A DNA stretch of 15,447 bases. Source: Verrucomicrobiota bacterium. GTDB taxonomy: Bacteria > Chlamydiota > Chlamydiia > Chlamydiales > Rhabdochlamydiaceae. The translations under genes and the position numbers were made by a program. The stretch covers positions 1-15,447 of the forward strand of contig CAJCIW010000180.1 of NCBI GenBank assembly GCA_903970455.1, read 5' to 3'. Shown piece after piece: positions 1 through 5,902 of this stretch (the stretch's first letter is position 1; each line of letters opens with the position of its first letter). The notes below the pieces were generated by a model that did not search any database, was not told where the DNA came from, and saw nothing but the letters and a program-made list of their open reading frames with translations.

Positions 1-390
1 AAGACTTATTGTTTCATGGTCGACTCGCAAAATTTGCTGTGCATCCGCAATCAGCCGATTTTTAACCGGAGTCTTGTATCCCTTTTGCTGGATCAGATTC
101 TCGACATTGGCTCCTTCTCTCTGGAGAGCCTCTCTAAGCTCATCTCCAGCGAAGTCGTAACCGATCCTACCCACCGCGATCACACCCGCGCCGAGCGAAA
201 TCAAATTGAGGACGACGTTCCCAGCGCCCCCAGGGCGGCTTTCTTCTTTCTGTACGTGAAGAACCGAGACTGGGGCTTCAGGAGAAATCCGTTTGACCTT
301 ACCTGTTGTGTAAGTGTCGAGCATGAAATCGCCAATCACCAACACACGCACAGGCCTAAACCGGCTCAACATCCCGCTGAGTTTTACCAT
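1..390 (-). CDS. hldE: HldE/RfaE1 D-glycero-beta-D-manno-heptose-7-phosphate kinase, N-terminal part (3' end outside window)
   Basis: Kinase of the PfkB/ribokinase family that phosphorylates D-glycero-D-manno-heptose 7-phosphate at C1 on the cytoplasmic route to ADP-heptose, a building block of the lipopolysaccharide core. Translating the minus strand from the ATG at 390-388 gives 130 open residues to the window edge. They include GDFMLDTY (about residues 20-27), KRISPEAPVSVL (33-44) and RPGGAGNV (52-59), the sugar-kinase N-terminal glycine-rich substrate region, and QQILRVDHE (118-126), all typical of RfaE1. The start overlaps the hldD stop by 7 bases (ATGGTAA), so the two are co-transcribed and probably translationally coupled. 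The C-terminal half lies outside, so whether the protein is bifunctional (kinase plus adenylyltransferase) or kinase only cannot be told here. Confidence 0.9.
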   Translation of the reverse strand, partial: MVKLSGMLSRFRPVRVLVIGDFMLDTYTTGKVKRISPEAPVSVLHVQKEESRPGGAGNVVLNLISLGAGVIAVGRIGYDFAGDELREALQREGANVENLIQQKGYKTPVKNRLIADAQQILRVDHETISL

Positions 391-1373
391 CGTCGGTCCT
401 CAAGTAAGTAGTTCTTCACATAATCGGCGACGCCCTCTTCAATGGTATATTTGCATAGGGCTTTTGTATGTTTTTTATATTTGACCATATCGGCGCAAGT
501 GTAGTTCTGATATTGCTTGACCAAATCGCTAGGCATATCGATATATTCGATTTGCGGTGGCTTGTCGAGAGCTTTGAATACTGCCTTGGCAAGTGCATTC
601 CATGTCGTCGTCTCCCCCGACCCGATATTAAAAATCCCGTTGATATCATTTTCCAAAAAATCGCAGGTCATTCGTACAGCATCTTTGACATAGATAAAAT
701 CCCGGCATTGGTCGCCATCGGCAAAAAGTTGTGGCCGGGAAGATTTGAATAAACGTATTCTTCCCTCGTTTTGCACAATCGGTAACATTTTGTAGACCAT
801 GGAAGCCATGCGCCCTTTGTGATTCTCATTCGGGCCGAACACATTGAAGTACTTCAAACCGACAATCTTATCCAAAATTCCTTGCTGCTTTGCCCATAGA
901 TCAAAGTAATACTTGGAAAATCCATACAGATTGAGCGGCCTTAATTCTTCCAGACTCGCATGATCATCGGTAAAGCCCAAAGCCCCGTCGCCATAGGTCG
1001 CTGCAGAGGACGCATAGATGAAGCGCTGCCCGTGTTTCATCGCATATTCCGCTAACCGGACACTATAACGGAAATTATTTTCCATGAGGTAATTACCGTC
1101 ATTTTCCATCGTATCTGAACAAGCGCCCAAATGAATAAAGGCCTGTACATTTTTTTCTCTTCCTTCGAGCCATTGAAAAAGATCACCCCGCGAAATGAAA
1201 TCGATGCACTTTTTGTTCAATAGATTTTTCCATTTCTCTGTCTTCTTAATATCGTCGACAAGAACAAGATTCGCCATGCCTCGATCATTCAAGTGTTTGA
1301 CGGTACAGGAACCGATGAACCCTGAAGCCCCGGTAACGACGATCAGTTGCCCCTTATTGGTTTTTGTTTGCAT
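384..1373 (-). CDS. hldD: ADP-L-glycero-D-manno-heptose 6-epimerase
   Basis: Extended short-chain dehydrogenase/reductase that epimerises ADP-D-glycero-D-manno-heptose at C6, the last step of ADP-heptose synthesis before transfer to lipid A-Kdo. The 329 residues are close to the usual length (about 310-330). The NADP-binding Rossmann motif TGASGFIGS is at about 14-22, the serine/threonine part of the active site in YASSAATYGDG (120-130), and the catalytic YxxxK pair is Y150/K154 in LYGFSKYYFD. FNVFGPNE (176-183) is the usual epimerase motif after the catalytic helix. A TAAGG element lies just upstream of the ATG at 1373. The gene leads a two-gene operon with hldE, which it overlaps, and has a plausible promoter at 1403-1432. 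Function assignment is firm; the acceptor glycan is unknown. Confidence 0.95.
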   Translation of the reverse strand: MQTKTNKGQLIVVTGASGFIGSCTVKHLNDRGMANLVLVDDIKKTEKWKNLLNKKCIDFISRGDLFQWLEGREKNVQAFIHLGACSDTMENDGNYLMENNFRYSVRLAEYAMKHGQRFIYASSAATYGDGALGFTDDHASLEELRPLNLYGFSKYYFDLWAKQQGILDKIVGLKYFNVFGPNENHKGRMASMVYKMLPIVQNEGRIRLFKSSRPQLFADGDQCRDFIYVKDAVRMTCDFLENDINGIFNIGSGETTTWNALAKAVFKALDKPPQIEYIDMPSDLVKQYQNYTCADMVKYKKHTKALCKYTIEEGVADYVKNYLLEDRRW

Positions 1374-1402
1374 ACAGCCTTAGTGAATTGTGGGCTTAGG
1401 AT

Positions 1403-1432
1403 AATATAACAGAGACAAGAAAATCTTGCCAA
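1403..1432 (-). promoter_or_regulatory. Candidate sigma70-type promoter for hldD-hldE
   Basis: On the minus strand TTGGCA (1432-1427) is followed after 18 bases by TATATT (1408-1403), about 30 bases upstream of the hldD start. The boxes are near consensus; the assignment is by inspection only. Confidence 0.45.
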
Positions 1433-1452
1433 CTGGAGTAAAAAAAAGCCCG

Positions 1453-1482
1453 TTGAATTTTGTCATGGACGCGTGATACAAT
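1453..1482 (+). promoter_or_regulatory. Candidate promoter of the carotenoid-oxygenase remnant
   Basis: TTGAAT (1453-1458) and TACAAT (1477-1482) are separated by 18 bases and lie 27 bases upstream of the ATG at 1510. An AGGGA element follows at about 1495. The truncated gene therefore still appears to have its own expression signals, divergent from the hldD promoter. Confidence 0.4.
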
Positions 1483-1509
1483 TCTGTACAAAAAAGGGAA
1501 TAATTTTTT

Positions 1510-1905
1510 ATGAGAAAAAAAATAAAGACGGTATTCGTTGTGATCTGTTCAGCTATTTTTTCAACAACAGGGAATTGTGCAACCCACCCTGAAAATGTTT
1601 CTCTTGAACTCGAAGAAGAAAGCATCCGCTCTTCACTCCGCACGGAAGGGGAAATTCCTTCCTGGCTTTCAGGGACATTGGTTAGAAATGGACCTATCGT
1701 TGTTACGATCGACGATAAGACGAATGAACATTGGTTCGACGGCCTGGCTATGCTGCATGCTTTTTCTTTTGATCAGGGCAATGTCATCTATTCCAATCAG
1801 TTTTTGCGTACCGATGCCTATCGCACGGTCTTCGAAGAAGCGAGAATGAATTATAGCGGATTTGCTACCGATCCTTGCCAATCGATGGGGTACGGAACGA
1901 AATGA
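1510..1905 (+). pseudogene. Truncated carotenoid oxygenase (RPE65 family)-like gene with signal peptide
   Basis: Members of this family are non-haem iron enzymes that oxidatively cleave carotenoids, retinoids or stilbenes. Only 131 residues remain, against roughly 450-500 in full-length members. Residues about 47-125 match the family's N-terminal blade: GEIPSWLSGTLVRNGP (47-62), HWFDGLAMLHAF (74-85), YSNQFLRTDAY (94-104) and GFATDPCQS (117-125). After that the match ends and six unrelated residues run into a TGA. The four iron-binding histidines of the family normally lie beyond this point, so the product should be inactive. The N-terminus (KKIK followed by a hydrophobic stretch to about residue 21, then NCA-TH) resembles a Sec signal peptide, suggesting the ancestral protein was exported. 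The breakpoint at about 1885 is shared with the minus-strand fragment next to it. Promoter, start and reading frame are undamaged, so the loss looks recent. Confidence 0.75.
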
Positions 1906-2235
1906 ATATTGAAACAAAAGCTGGATATCCTCTGTATCAACATTTTCCTCTTTCATGCACGCTTTCAAATCGTTGATTGCATCGAAGAAACCCGACTGAT
2001 CTGACAACGCCTCCATTTTCAACTTTTGAAGCAGAAGTGCCGTTATGGACGGATTGATCTTAATTAACACCCTTTCACCTGGAAAAGTTACATCTTTCTG
2101 TAATTCTTTAGCGGCAGCTTGAATCATTTCAAGAGCAGGTTTTGAGGAGATGCTGAAACGCCTTGTTTCCATTGCAGTCAATAACGGAACAACATGGGTC
2201 TGAAAAAGCGGCTGAATATGAGATATTGTGGCCAT
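1669..2235 (-). pseudogene. 5' fragment of an unidentified gene, running into antisense of the oxygenase remnant
   Basis: I do not recognise this protein. The open frame starts at an ATG at 2235 and is 188 codons long, but only about the first 115 codons (2235 to about 1886) read like native protein: a helix-prone, soluble sequence with EMIQAAAKELQKD and INPSITALLLQKLKMEAL, and no membrane segment or signal peptide. The last 72 or so codons are simply the antisense of the carotenoid-oxygenase fragment. No ribosome binding site precedes the ATG, which lies only 8 bases beyond the 2244-2280 hairpin, so the true start may also be lost or the fragment untranslated. Most likely it is the 5' remnant of a gene once convergent with the oxygenase gene, both losing their 3' ends in one deletion. 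Confidence 0.45.
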
Positions 2236-2243
2236 TTAACAAA

Positions 2244-2280
2244 CTCAGACTGTCCGGGATTTTATCCCAGACAGTCTGAG
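2244..2280 (-). terminator. Strong hairpin terminator after rplI
   Basis: Arms CTCAGACTGTCCGGGAT (2244-2260) and ATCCCAGACAGTCTGAG (2264-2280) pair at 16 of 17 positions around a TTT loop. On the minus strand it begins 5 bases after the rplI stop and is followed by TTTGTT, a short U-tract. It most likely terminates the prs-rplY-pth-rpsF-rpsR-rplI transcript. Confidence 0.75.
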
Positions 2281-2285
2281 CAAGA

Positions 2286-2792
2286 TTATTCTTGTGTTTC
2301 GGGGGCTGGTGGAGCTTCTTCCGGCTCTGGCATTTCTATCACGCCGCCGCTGTGCACTTTGAGAGTGACGCGGGCGGGAACGCCTTCTTTGAGCTTGAGG
2401 GTGACAGGATGAACGCCCAATGTTTTGATGGGCTGAACGAGCACGATATTGCGCCGCTCGATTTTGTATCCTTCCTGTTCAAGCAGACGGGCGATGTCGA
2501 GGGCAGAAACGGAACCATACATGTGGCCGTCGGGATCGACTTTGACTTCGATCGAGAGGACCACCCCTTCGATCTTGCTGGCAATTTCTTCTGCTTCTTT
2601 TCGATCGACCTCAGCGAGCTGGGCCCTTTCTTCCTTGAGTTTGGCTTGCAGGCGCAATGTATATTTGTCTGCGATCACGGCCTTTTTTTTCGGAAGCAAA
2701 AAATTACGGCTGTATCCAGGCTTGACGCTGACGAGGTCGCCGCTGCGGCCGAGATCATCGACATCTTCGATTAATAGTAACTGATTTCCCAT
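2286..2792 (-). CDS. rplI: 50S ribosomal protein L9
   Basis: L9 binds domain V of 23S rRNA near the L1 stalk and helps maintain reading frame. The N-terminal RNA-binding domain carries DVDDLGRSGDLVSVKPGYSR (10-29) and NFLLPKKKAV, the family signature. A charged connecting helix follows (about 48-78, KLKEERAQLAEVDRKEAEE), then the C-terminal domain to about residue 150. At 168 residues it is longer than the E. coli protein (149) because of a proline- and glutamate-rich tail (MPEPEEAPPAPETQE). It is the last gene of the ribosomal operon, 21 bases after rpsR and directly before the hairpin at 2244-2280. Confidence 0.95.
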   Translation of the reverse strand: MGNQLLLIEDVDDLGRSGDLVSVKPGYSRNFLLPKKKAVIADKYTLRLQAKLKEERAQLAEVDRKEAEEIASKIEGVVLSIEVKVDPDGHMYGSVSALDIARLLEQEGYKIERRNIVLVQPIKTLGVHPVTLKLKEGVPARVTLKVHSGGVIEMPEPEEAPPAPETQE

Positions 2793-2813
2793 AAAATTCT
2801 CTTTGTCCCCTTC

Positions 2814-3086
2814 TTATTCTTGAGCTACAAATGGCAAAAGCGCCATATGTCTCGCTCTTTTGATCGCTTGAGCAAGCTGCCGTTGATGATAAGCGGAAAC
2901 CCCAGTGATCCGGCGAGGGATGATTTTTCCGCGTTCAGTGATGAATTGATATAAAGTGTTTGTATCTTTATAGTCGATATGGCGAACTCCCGCAGCAGTG
3001 AAAGGGCATGACTTTCTTTTTCTAACGAAAATGCCTTCCAAAGAGGGGGGTAGTTTCTCTTTTTCCTTTTTTGTTGTTGTGCTCAT
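2814..3086 (-). CDS. rpsR: 30S ribosomal protein S18
   Basis: S18 sits on the small-subunit platform next to S6. The 90 residues are slightly longer than the E. coli protein (75), the excess being a lysine-rich N-terminus ([14 protein letters not shown]). The conserved block [19 protein letters not shown] begins at C27, followed by [18 protein letters not shown] and [17 protein letters not shown], the S18 signature. It lies between rpsF (10 bases upstream) and rplI, the usual rpsF-rpsR-rplI order. Confidence 0.96.
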   Translation of the reverse strand: MSTTTKKEKEKLPPSLEGIFVRKRKSCPFTAAGVRHIDYKDTNTLYQFITERGKIIPRRITGVSAYHQRQLAQAIKRARHMALLPFVAQE

Positions 3087-3096
3087 GGTCTCATCC

Positions 3097-3438
3097 CTAT
3101 TCTTGAAGGAGTTGTTTAAATTCTATTTTCTCCGGGACTGCTTCGGTCCGCAGGGTTAAAAAACGGACGAGGTCTTCATTGAGATGGTATTCTCGCCACA
3201 TTTCATTCAAATTGTTGGACGGGGTTGTAAAGTAGAGCAGGAAGTAATGCCCTTCTCTTCTACCATTGATCTCATAAGCAAGTTTTCTTCGGCCTTGATC
3301 GAATACCTTGTGGATCTCCCCTCCGCGGCCTGTGATGCCGGTGGTGATTTTTTCAAGCGCTTTTTGACGAGCGTCATCGCTTAAAGTAGCACTTAAGATG
3401 TACATCCCTTCATAAAGATGCTTTCTTGTTTTAGCCAT
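3097..3438 (-). CDS. rpsF: 30S ribosomal protein S6
   Basis: S6 pairs with S18 on the 30S platform. I place the start at the ATG at 3438-3436, giving 113 residues beginning [15 protein letters not shown], because AAGGAG (3450-3445) lies six bases upstream. A frame extension to 3477 would add 13 residues (RRIVKIRKKEKT) that are only the overlapping end of pth. Family features are [33 protein letters not shown] and [10 protein letters not shown]. The start overlaps the pth stop by 8 bases, so translation of the two is probably coupled. Confidence 0.95.
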   Translation of the reverse strand: MAKTRKHLYEGMYILSATLSDDARQKALEKITTGITGRGGEIHKVFDQGRRKLAYEINGRREGHYFLLYFTTPSNNLNEMWREYHLNEDLVRFLTLRTEAVPEKIEFKQLLQE

Positions 3439-4045
3439 TGTTTTCTCCTTCTTTCTTATCTTCACTATTCTTCGCATTCGCAGCCTGCATCGCTATTGCG
3501 ATCCCGGCCGTCACCCACAACTCGAGCACTTCGATGGCTTTGATTTTGATCTCCTCGATGGTCTTACTCTCTTCTTCAGAGAATTTGCCGAGAACATAAT
3601 CTGCCAGATCCTCCTGCTCAGGGGAGCTGACTCCAATCCTGAGGCGAGCATAATGCTCGGTGTGCAAATGCGCTTCTATACTTTTTAGCCCATTGTGGCC
3701 GCCGCTGCTTCCCTTGCTCCGCATTCTCATCGTCCCAATGGGAAGGGCGACATCGTCGCACACGACGATTAATGAACCCACCGGCACCTTAAAATAATCG
3801 ATGCATCGGCGTACCGCATCCCCGCTGGAATTCATGAACGTCGTAGGGAGCAGCAATATCCCTTTTTTTCCGCGGACTTCACCTTGGGCTGCATCTCCGA
3901 TCAGATGGGAAGCGTGCTTGAACTCAAGCCCATACTTCTTTCCAAAGGATTGGACGATATTGAACCCAACATTATGCCTTGTCTTTTGATACGCTTTGCC
4001 GGGATTCCCAAGACCAATAATTAAAAACTTTTCCAGTTCGTCCAC
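3431..4045 (-). CDS. pth: Peptidyl-tRNA hydrolase
   Basis: Cleaves the ester bond of peptidyl-tRNAs released prematurely from ribosomes, recycling tRNA. The 204 residues compare with 194 in E. coli. Active-site features are present: IIGLGNPG with N14, TRHNVGF with the catalytic H24, PTTFMNSSG with N72, CDDVALP with D97, and GSSGGHNGLKSI with N118. The C-terminus ends in a charged tail ([14 protein letters not shown]) not needed for catalysis. It lies between rplY and rpsF, an arrangement (rplY-pth-rpsF) also known from Chlamydia, and its last codons contain the rpsF ribosome binding site. Confidence 0.96.
   Translation of the reverse strand: MDELEKFLIIGLGNPGKAYQKTRHNVGFNIVQSFGKKYGLEFKHASHLIGDAAQGEVRGKKGILLLPTTFMNSSGDAVRRCIDYFKVPVGSLIVVCDDVALPIGTMRMRSKGSSGGHNGLKSIEAHLHTEHYARLRIGVSSPEQEDLADYVLGKFSEEESKTIEEIKIKAIEVLELWVTAGIAIAMQAANAKNSEDKKEGENNG
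3445..3450 (-). promoter_or_regulatory. Ribosome binding site deciding the rpsF start
   Basis: AAGGAG on the minus strand, six bases before the ATG at 3438, inside the last codons of pth. It supports the shorter S6 start. Confidence 0.7.
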
Positions 4046-4054
4046 GGGTATCTA

Positions 4055-4612
4055 TTATCTCTTCGCAATCACGACGACAACTTCTTCAGGGCTTGCCAGC
4101 GCTCTAACACCTGCCGGCATAACCAAATCTTTCAATCGCCGGGATTGCCGTATTCCCAAATCTTTCACATCGACAAGAAACTCAGCCGGAATGTTTTTCG
4201 GCAGACATTCCACCTTGACATGGCGGACAACTTGTCTCAAAAAACCGCCGAGTTTAATCCCCATGCAATCGACGACGCCTGTACAGTTAACGGGGACTTT
4301 GACGCAAACGGGGACATTATCGACAAGTTCTTCAAAGTCGATGTGGGAAACATGATAGGTTGTCAGATGATATTGGATGTCTTTGATGATCGCCCGACGT
4401 TCTTTTTTTCCGTCCGATAGAACAAACACCGTCGTGGGCAGCTGACCTGGCTTCATTTCCCGTAGAATGGCACTGAATTCGGCGCCGGTCACGATCAATT
4501 TTTCGGGTTGGCTTTTAGAGGAATAGATGATCGCAGGGATATTTCCTTCCCGGCGAATTTCTTTGATGTCCTTCTTCTTCTCGCCAACGCGTTGTTTCAC
4601 TGCGAGTTTCAT
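4055..4612 (-). CDS. rplY: 50S ribosomal protein L25 (Ctc/TL5 type)
   Basis: Binds 5S rRNA in the large subunit. The 185-residue form has the N-terminal L25 RNA-binding domain (about 1-92: VKQRVGEKKKDIKEIRREG, IPAIIY, then DIQYHLTTYHVSHIDFEEL) plus the C-terminal TL5/Ctc beta domain (about 95-185: VPVNCTGVVDCMGIKLGGFL, LPKNIPAEFLVDV, DLGIRQSRRLKDL). E. coli L25 has only the first domain; the two-domain form is the one found in Chlamydia, called Ctc. The start follows AAGGGAG at good spacing. It lies 9 bases before pth and 56 bases after prs in the same minus-strand unit. Confidence 0.94.
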   Translation of the reverse strand: MKLAVKQRVGEKKKDIKEIRREGNIPAIIYSSKSQPEKLIVTGAEFSAILREMKPGQLPTTVFVLSDGKKERRAIIKDIQYHLTTYHVSHIDFEELVDNVPVCVKVPVNCTGVVDCMGIKLGGFLRQVVRHVKVECLPKNIPAEFLVDVKDLGIRQSRRLKDLVMPAGVRALASPEEVVVVIAKR

Positions 4613-4668
4613 AAATAATACTCCCTTTTTTACAAAAAGTTTTTTTTCCGGGAAAAGAGTGCTAGGAA

Positions 4669-5607
4669 CTAATTATAGAGAGAGGAAATCGATTTGGCGC
4701 CAATCATCGATTGGATCGCCTTTCCAAAGAGCGGGGCCGCAGTGACAATCTCCAATTTTTTCTGGTCAATCGTCTCTGGGGCTGGAATAGTATTGCTCAT
4801 TACGATTCTTTCGATTCCGCTATCCTCAATTAGTCCTTTCCCGACAAATAAGCCATGGGTAACAGCTGCCCAAATGCGCTTTGCGCCGACATGCTTGCAA
4901 ACCCTGGCTGCAGTTTTAAGCGTCCCCCCTGTCGAACACACGTCATCGACGAGAAGGACATTTTTTTCCTTCACGTCCCCGATCAGAGCGGACATTTCCA
5001 CTTGTTCTGCACTTACACGGCGCTTATCAACGATAGCGAGATCAATTTTCAAGGCTTCGGCATACGCCCGAGCCAATTTGATGCTGCCTATATCCGGCGC
5101 TACAACGACGAACTCGTCCATCTTTTGTTTAGACAGAGCCTCTAAAATGAGAGGACGAGCATAAAGGTTATCGACAGGGATGTCGAAAAAACCCTGGATT
5201 TGCTCGGTATGCAAATCCATCGTCAACACTCGCGTCGCCCCCGCTGTTTGCAAGAGGTCGGCTACGAGTTTGGCCGTGATCGGCTCGCGCTCCTTGCCTC
5301 GTCTGTCTTGCCGCGCATATCCATAATAAGGAATGACGGCGATGATAGAACGGGCCGACGCACGCTTCATAGCATCGATCAAAATCAATAGTTCCATGAG
5401 ATAGAAGTTGGGATGGCGCGCTATAGATTGAACTATAAACACATCCCGACCACGGACGCTCTCTAAAACGTGAGCGCCTATCTCGCCATCTGGAAACATT
5501 TCGATGCGCGCTTTTCCCAGTGGAATGCCTAAACAATCCGCGATTTGTTGAGCAAGCTCCGGGTGGGAGGTGCCAGCAAAAAGCGCATATTCATTGTTTT
5601 GAGACAT
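4669..5607 (-). CDS. prs: Ribose-phosphate pyrophosphokinase (PRPP synthetase)
   Basis: Makes 5-phosphoribosyl-1-pyrophosphate from ribose 5-phosphate and ATP for nucleotide and other synthesis. The 312 residues match class I enzymes. Visible features: FPDGEIGAHV (38-47), the flexible loop PYYGYARQDRRGKEREPI (93-110), the divalent-cation and ribose phosphate region TMDLHTEQIQGFFDIPVDNL (129-148), and the PRPP-binding loop LLVDDVCSTGGTL (218-230). It sits between tRNA-Gln and rplY, a position where, as I recall, C. trachomatis has no gene; Chlamydiaceae take nucleotides from the host and lack prs. Retention fits a lineage with more nucleotide metabolism. Confidence 0.94.
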   Translation of the reverse strand: MSQNNEYALFAGTSHPELAQQIADCLGIPLGKARIEMFPDGEIGAHVLESVRGRDVFIVQSIARHPNFYLMELLILIDAMKRASARSIIAVIPYYGYARQDRRGKEREPITAKLVADLLQTAGATRVLTMDLHTEQIQGFFDIPVDNLYARPLILEALSKQKMDEFVVVAPDIGSIKLARAYAEALKIDLAIVDKRRVSAEQVEMSALIGDVKEKNVLLVDDVCSTGGTLKTAARVCKHVGAKRIWAAVTHGLFVGKGLIEDSGIERIVMSNTIPAPETIDQKKLEIVTAAPLFGKAIQSMIGAKSISSLYN

Positions 5608-5648
5608 CCGTACTCGCTGGGTATAAGTGAGTCACACTAACACTAAAC

Positions 5649-5720
<72 letters not shown>

Positions 5721-5844
5721 CCAACAAAAGTTAAGTCGCTTCCGAAAAACAGCCATGCTAAATGGTCTAACATTAAAATGCAATCGTAAGACAAAAAGAG
5801 CTGATTGTGTGAGGGATATATCGAAGCCACTTAGAAAAAACAGG

Positions 5845-5873
5845 TTTACAGTAGCGGCAATATACGCATTAAT
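5845..5873 (+). promoter_or_regulatory. Weak candidate promoter for glgA in the 5721-5902 gap
   Basis: TTTACA (5845-5850) and ATTAAT (5868-5873) are 17 bases apart, 29 bases before the glgA start, in an A/T-rich stretch. The rest of this gap must also hold the tRNA promoter on the minus strand, but I see no clear boxes for it and no further gene. Confidence 0.3.
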
Positions 5874-5902
5874 ATTAAAAAAATAATTAACAGGTTGTCC
5901 TC

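Noticed and set aside
16..411. Open plus-strand frame of 131 codons at the left edge
   Set aside because: It is antisense to the hldE kinase fragment, which has clear PfkB-family motifs; the plus-strand product shows no family features.
2292..2774. 160-codon plus-strand frame
   Set aside because: Complete antisense of rplI; Phe- and Asp-rich product without recognisable domains.
3439..3477. Longer N-terminus for S6 (13 extra residues)
   Set aside because: The shorter start has AAGGAG at good spacing and gives the usual S6 N-terminus; the extension is only overlap with pth.
4613..4668. A/T-rich inverted stretches (CTTTTT/AAAAAG) before rplY as a possible terminator
   Set aside because: Short A/T-only stem between two genes of one unit; too weak to call.
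4694..5164. 156-codon plus-strand frame
   Set aside because: Antisense of prs, whose PRPP-binding motifs are intact.
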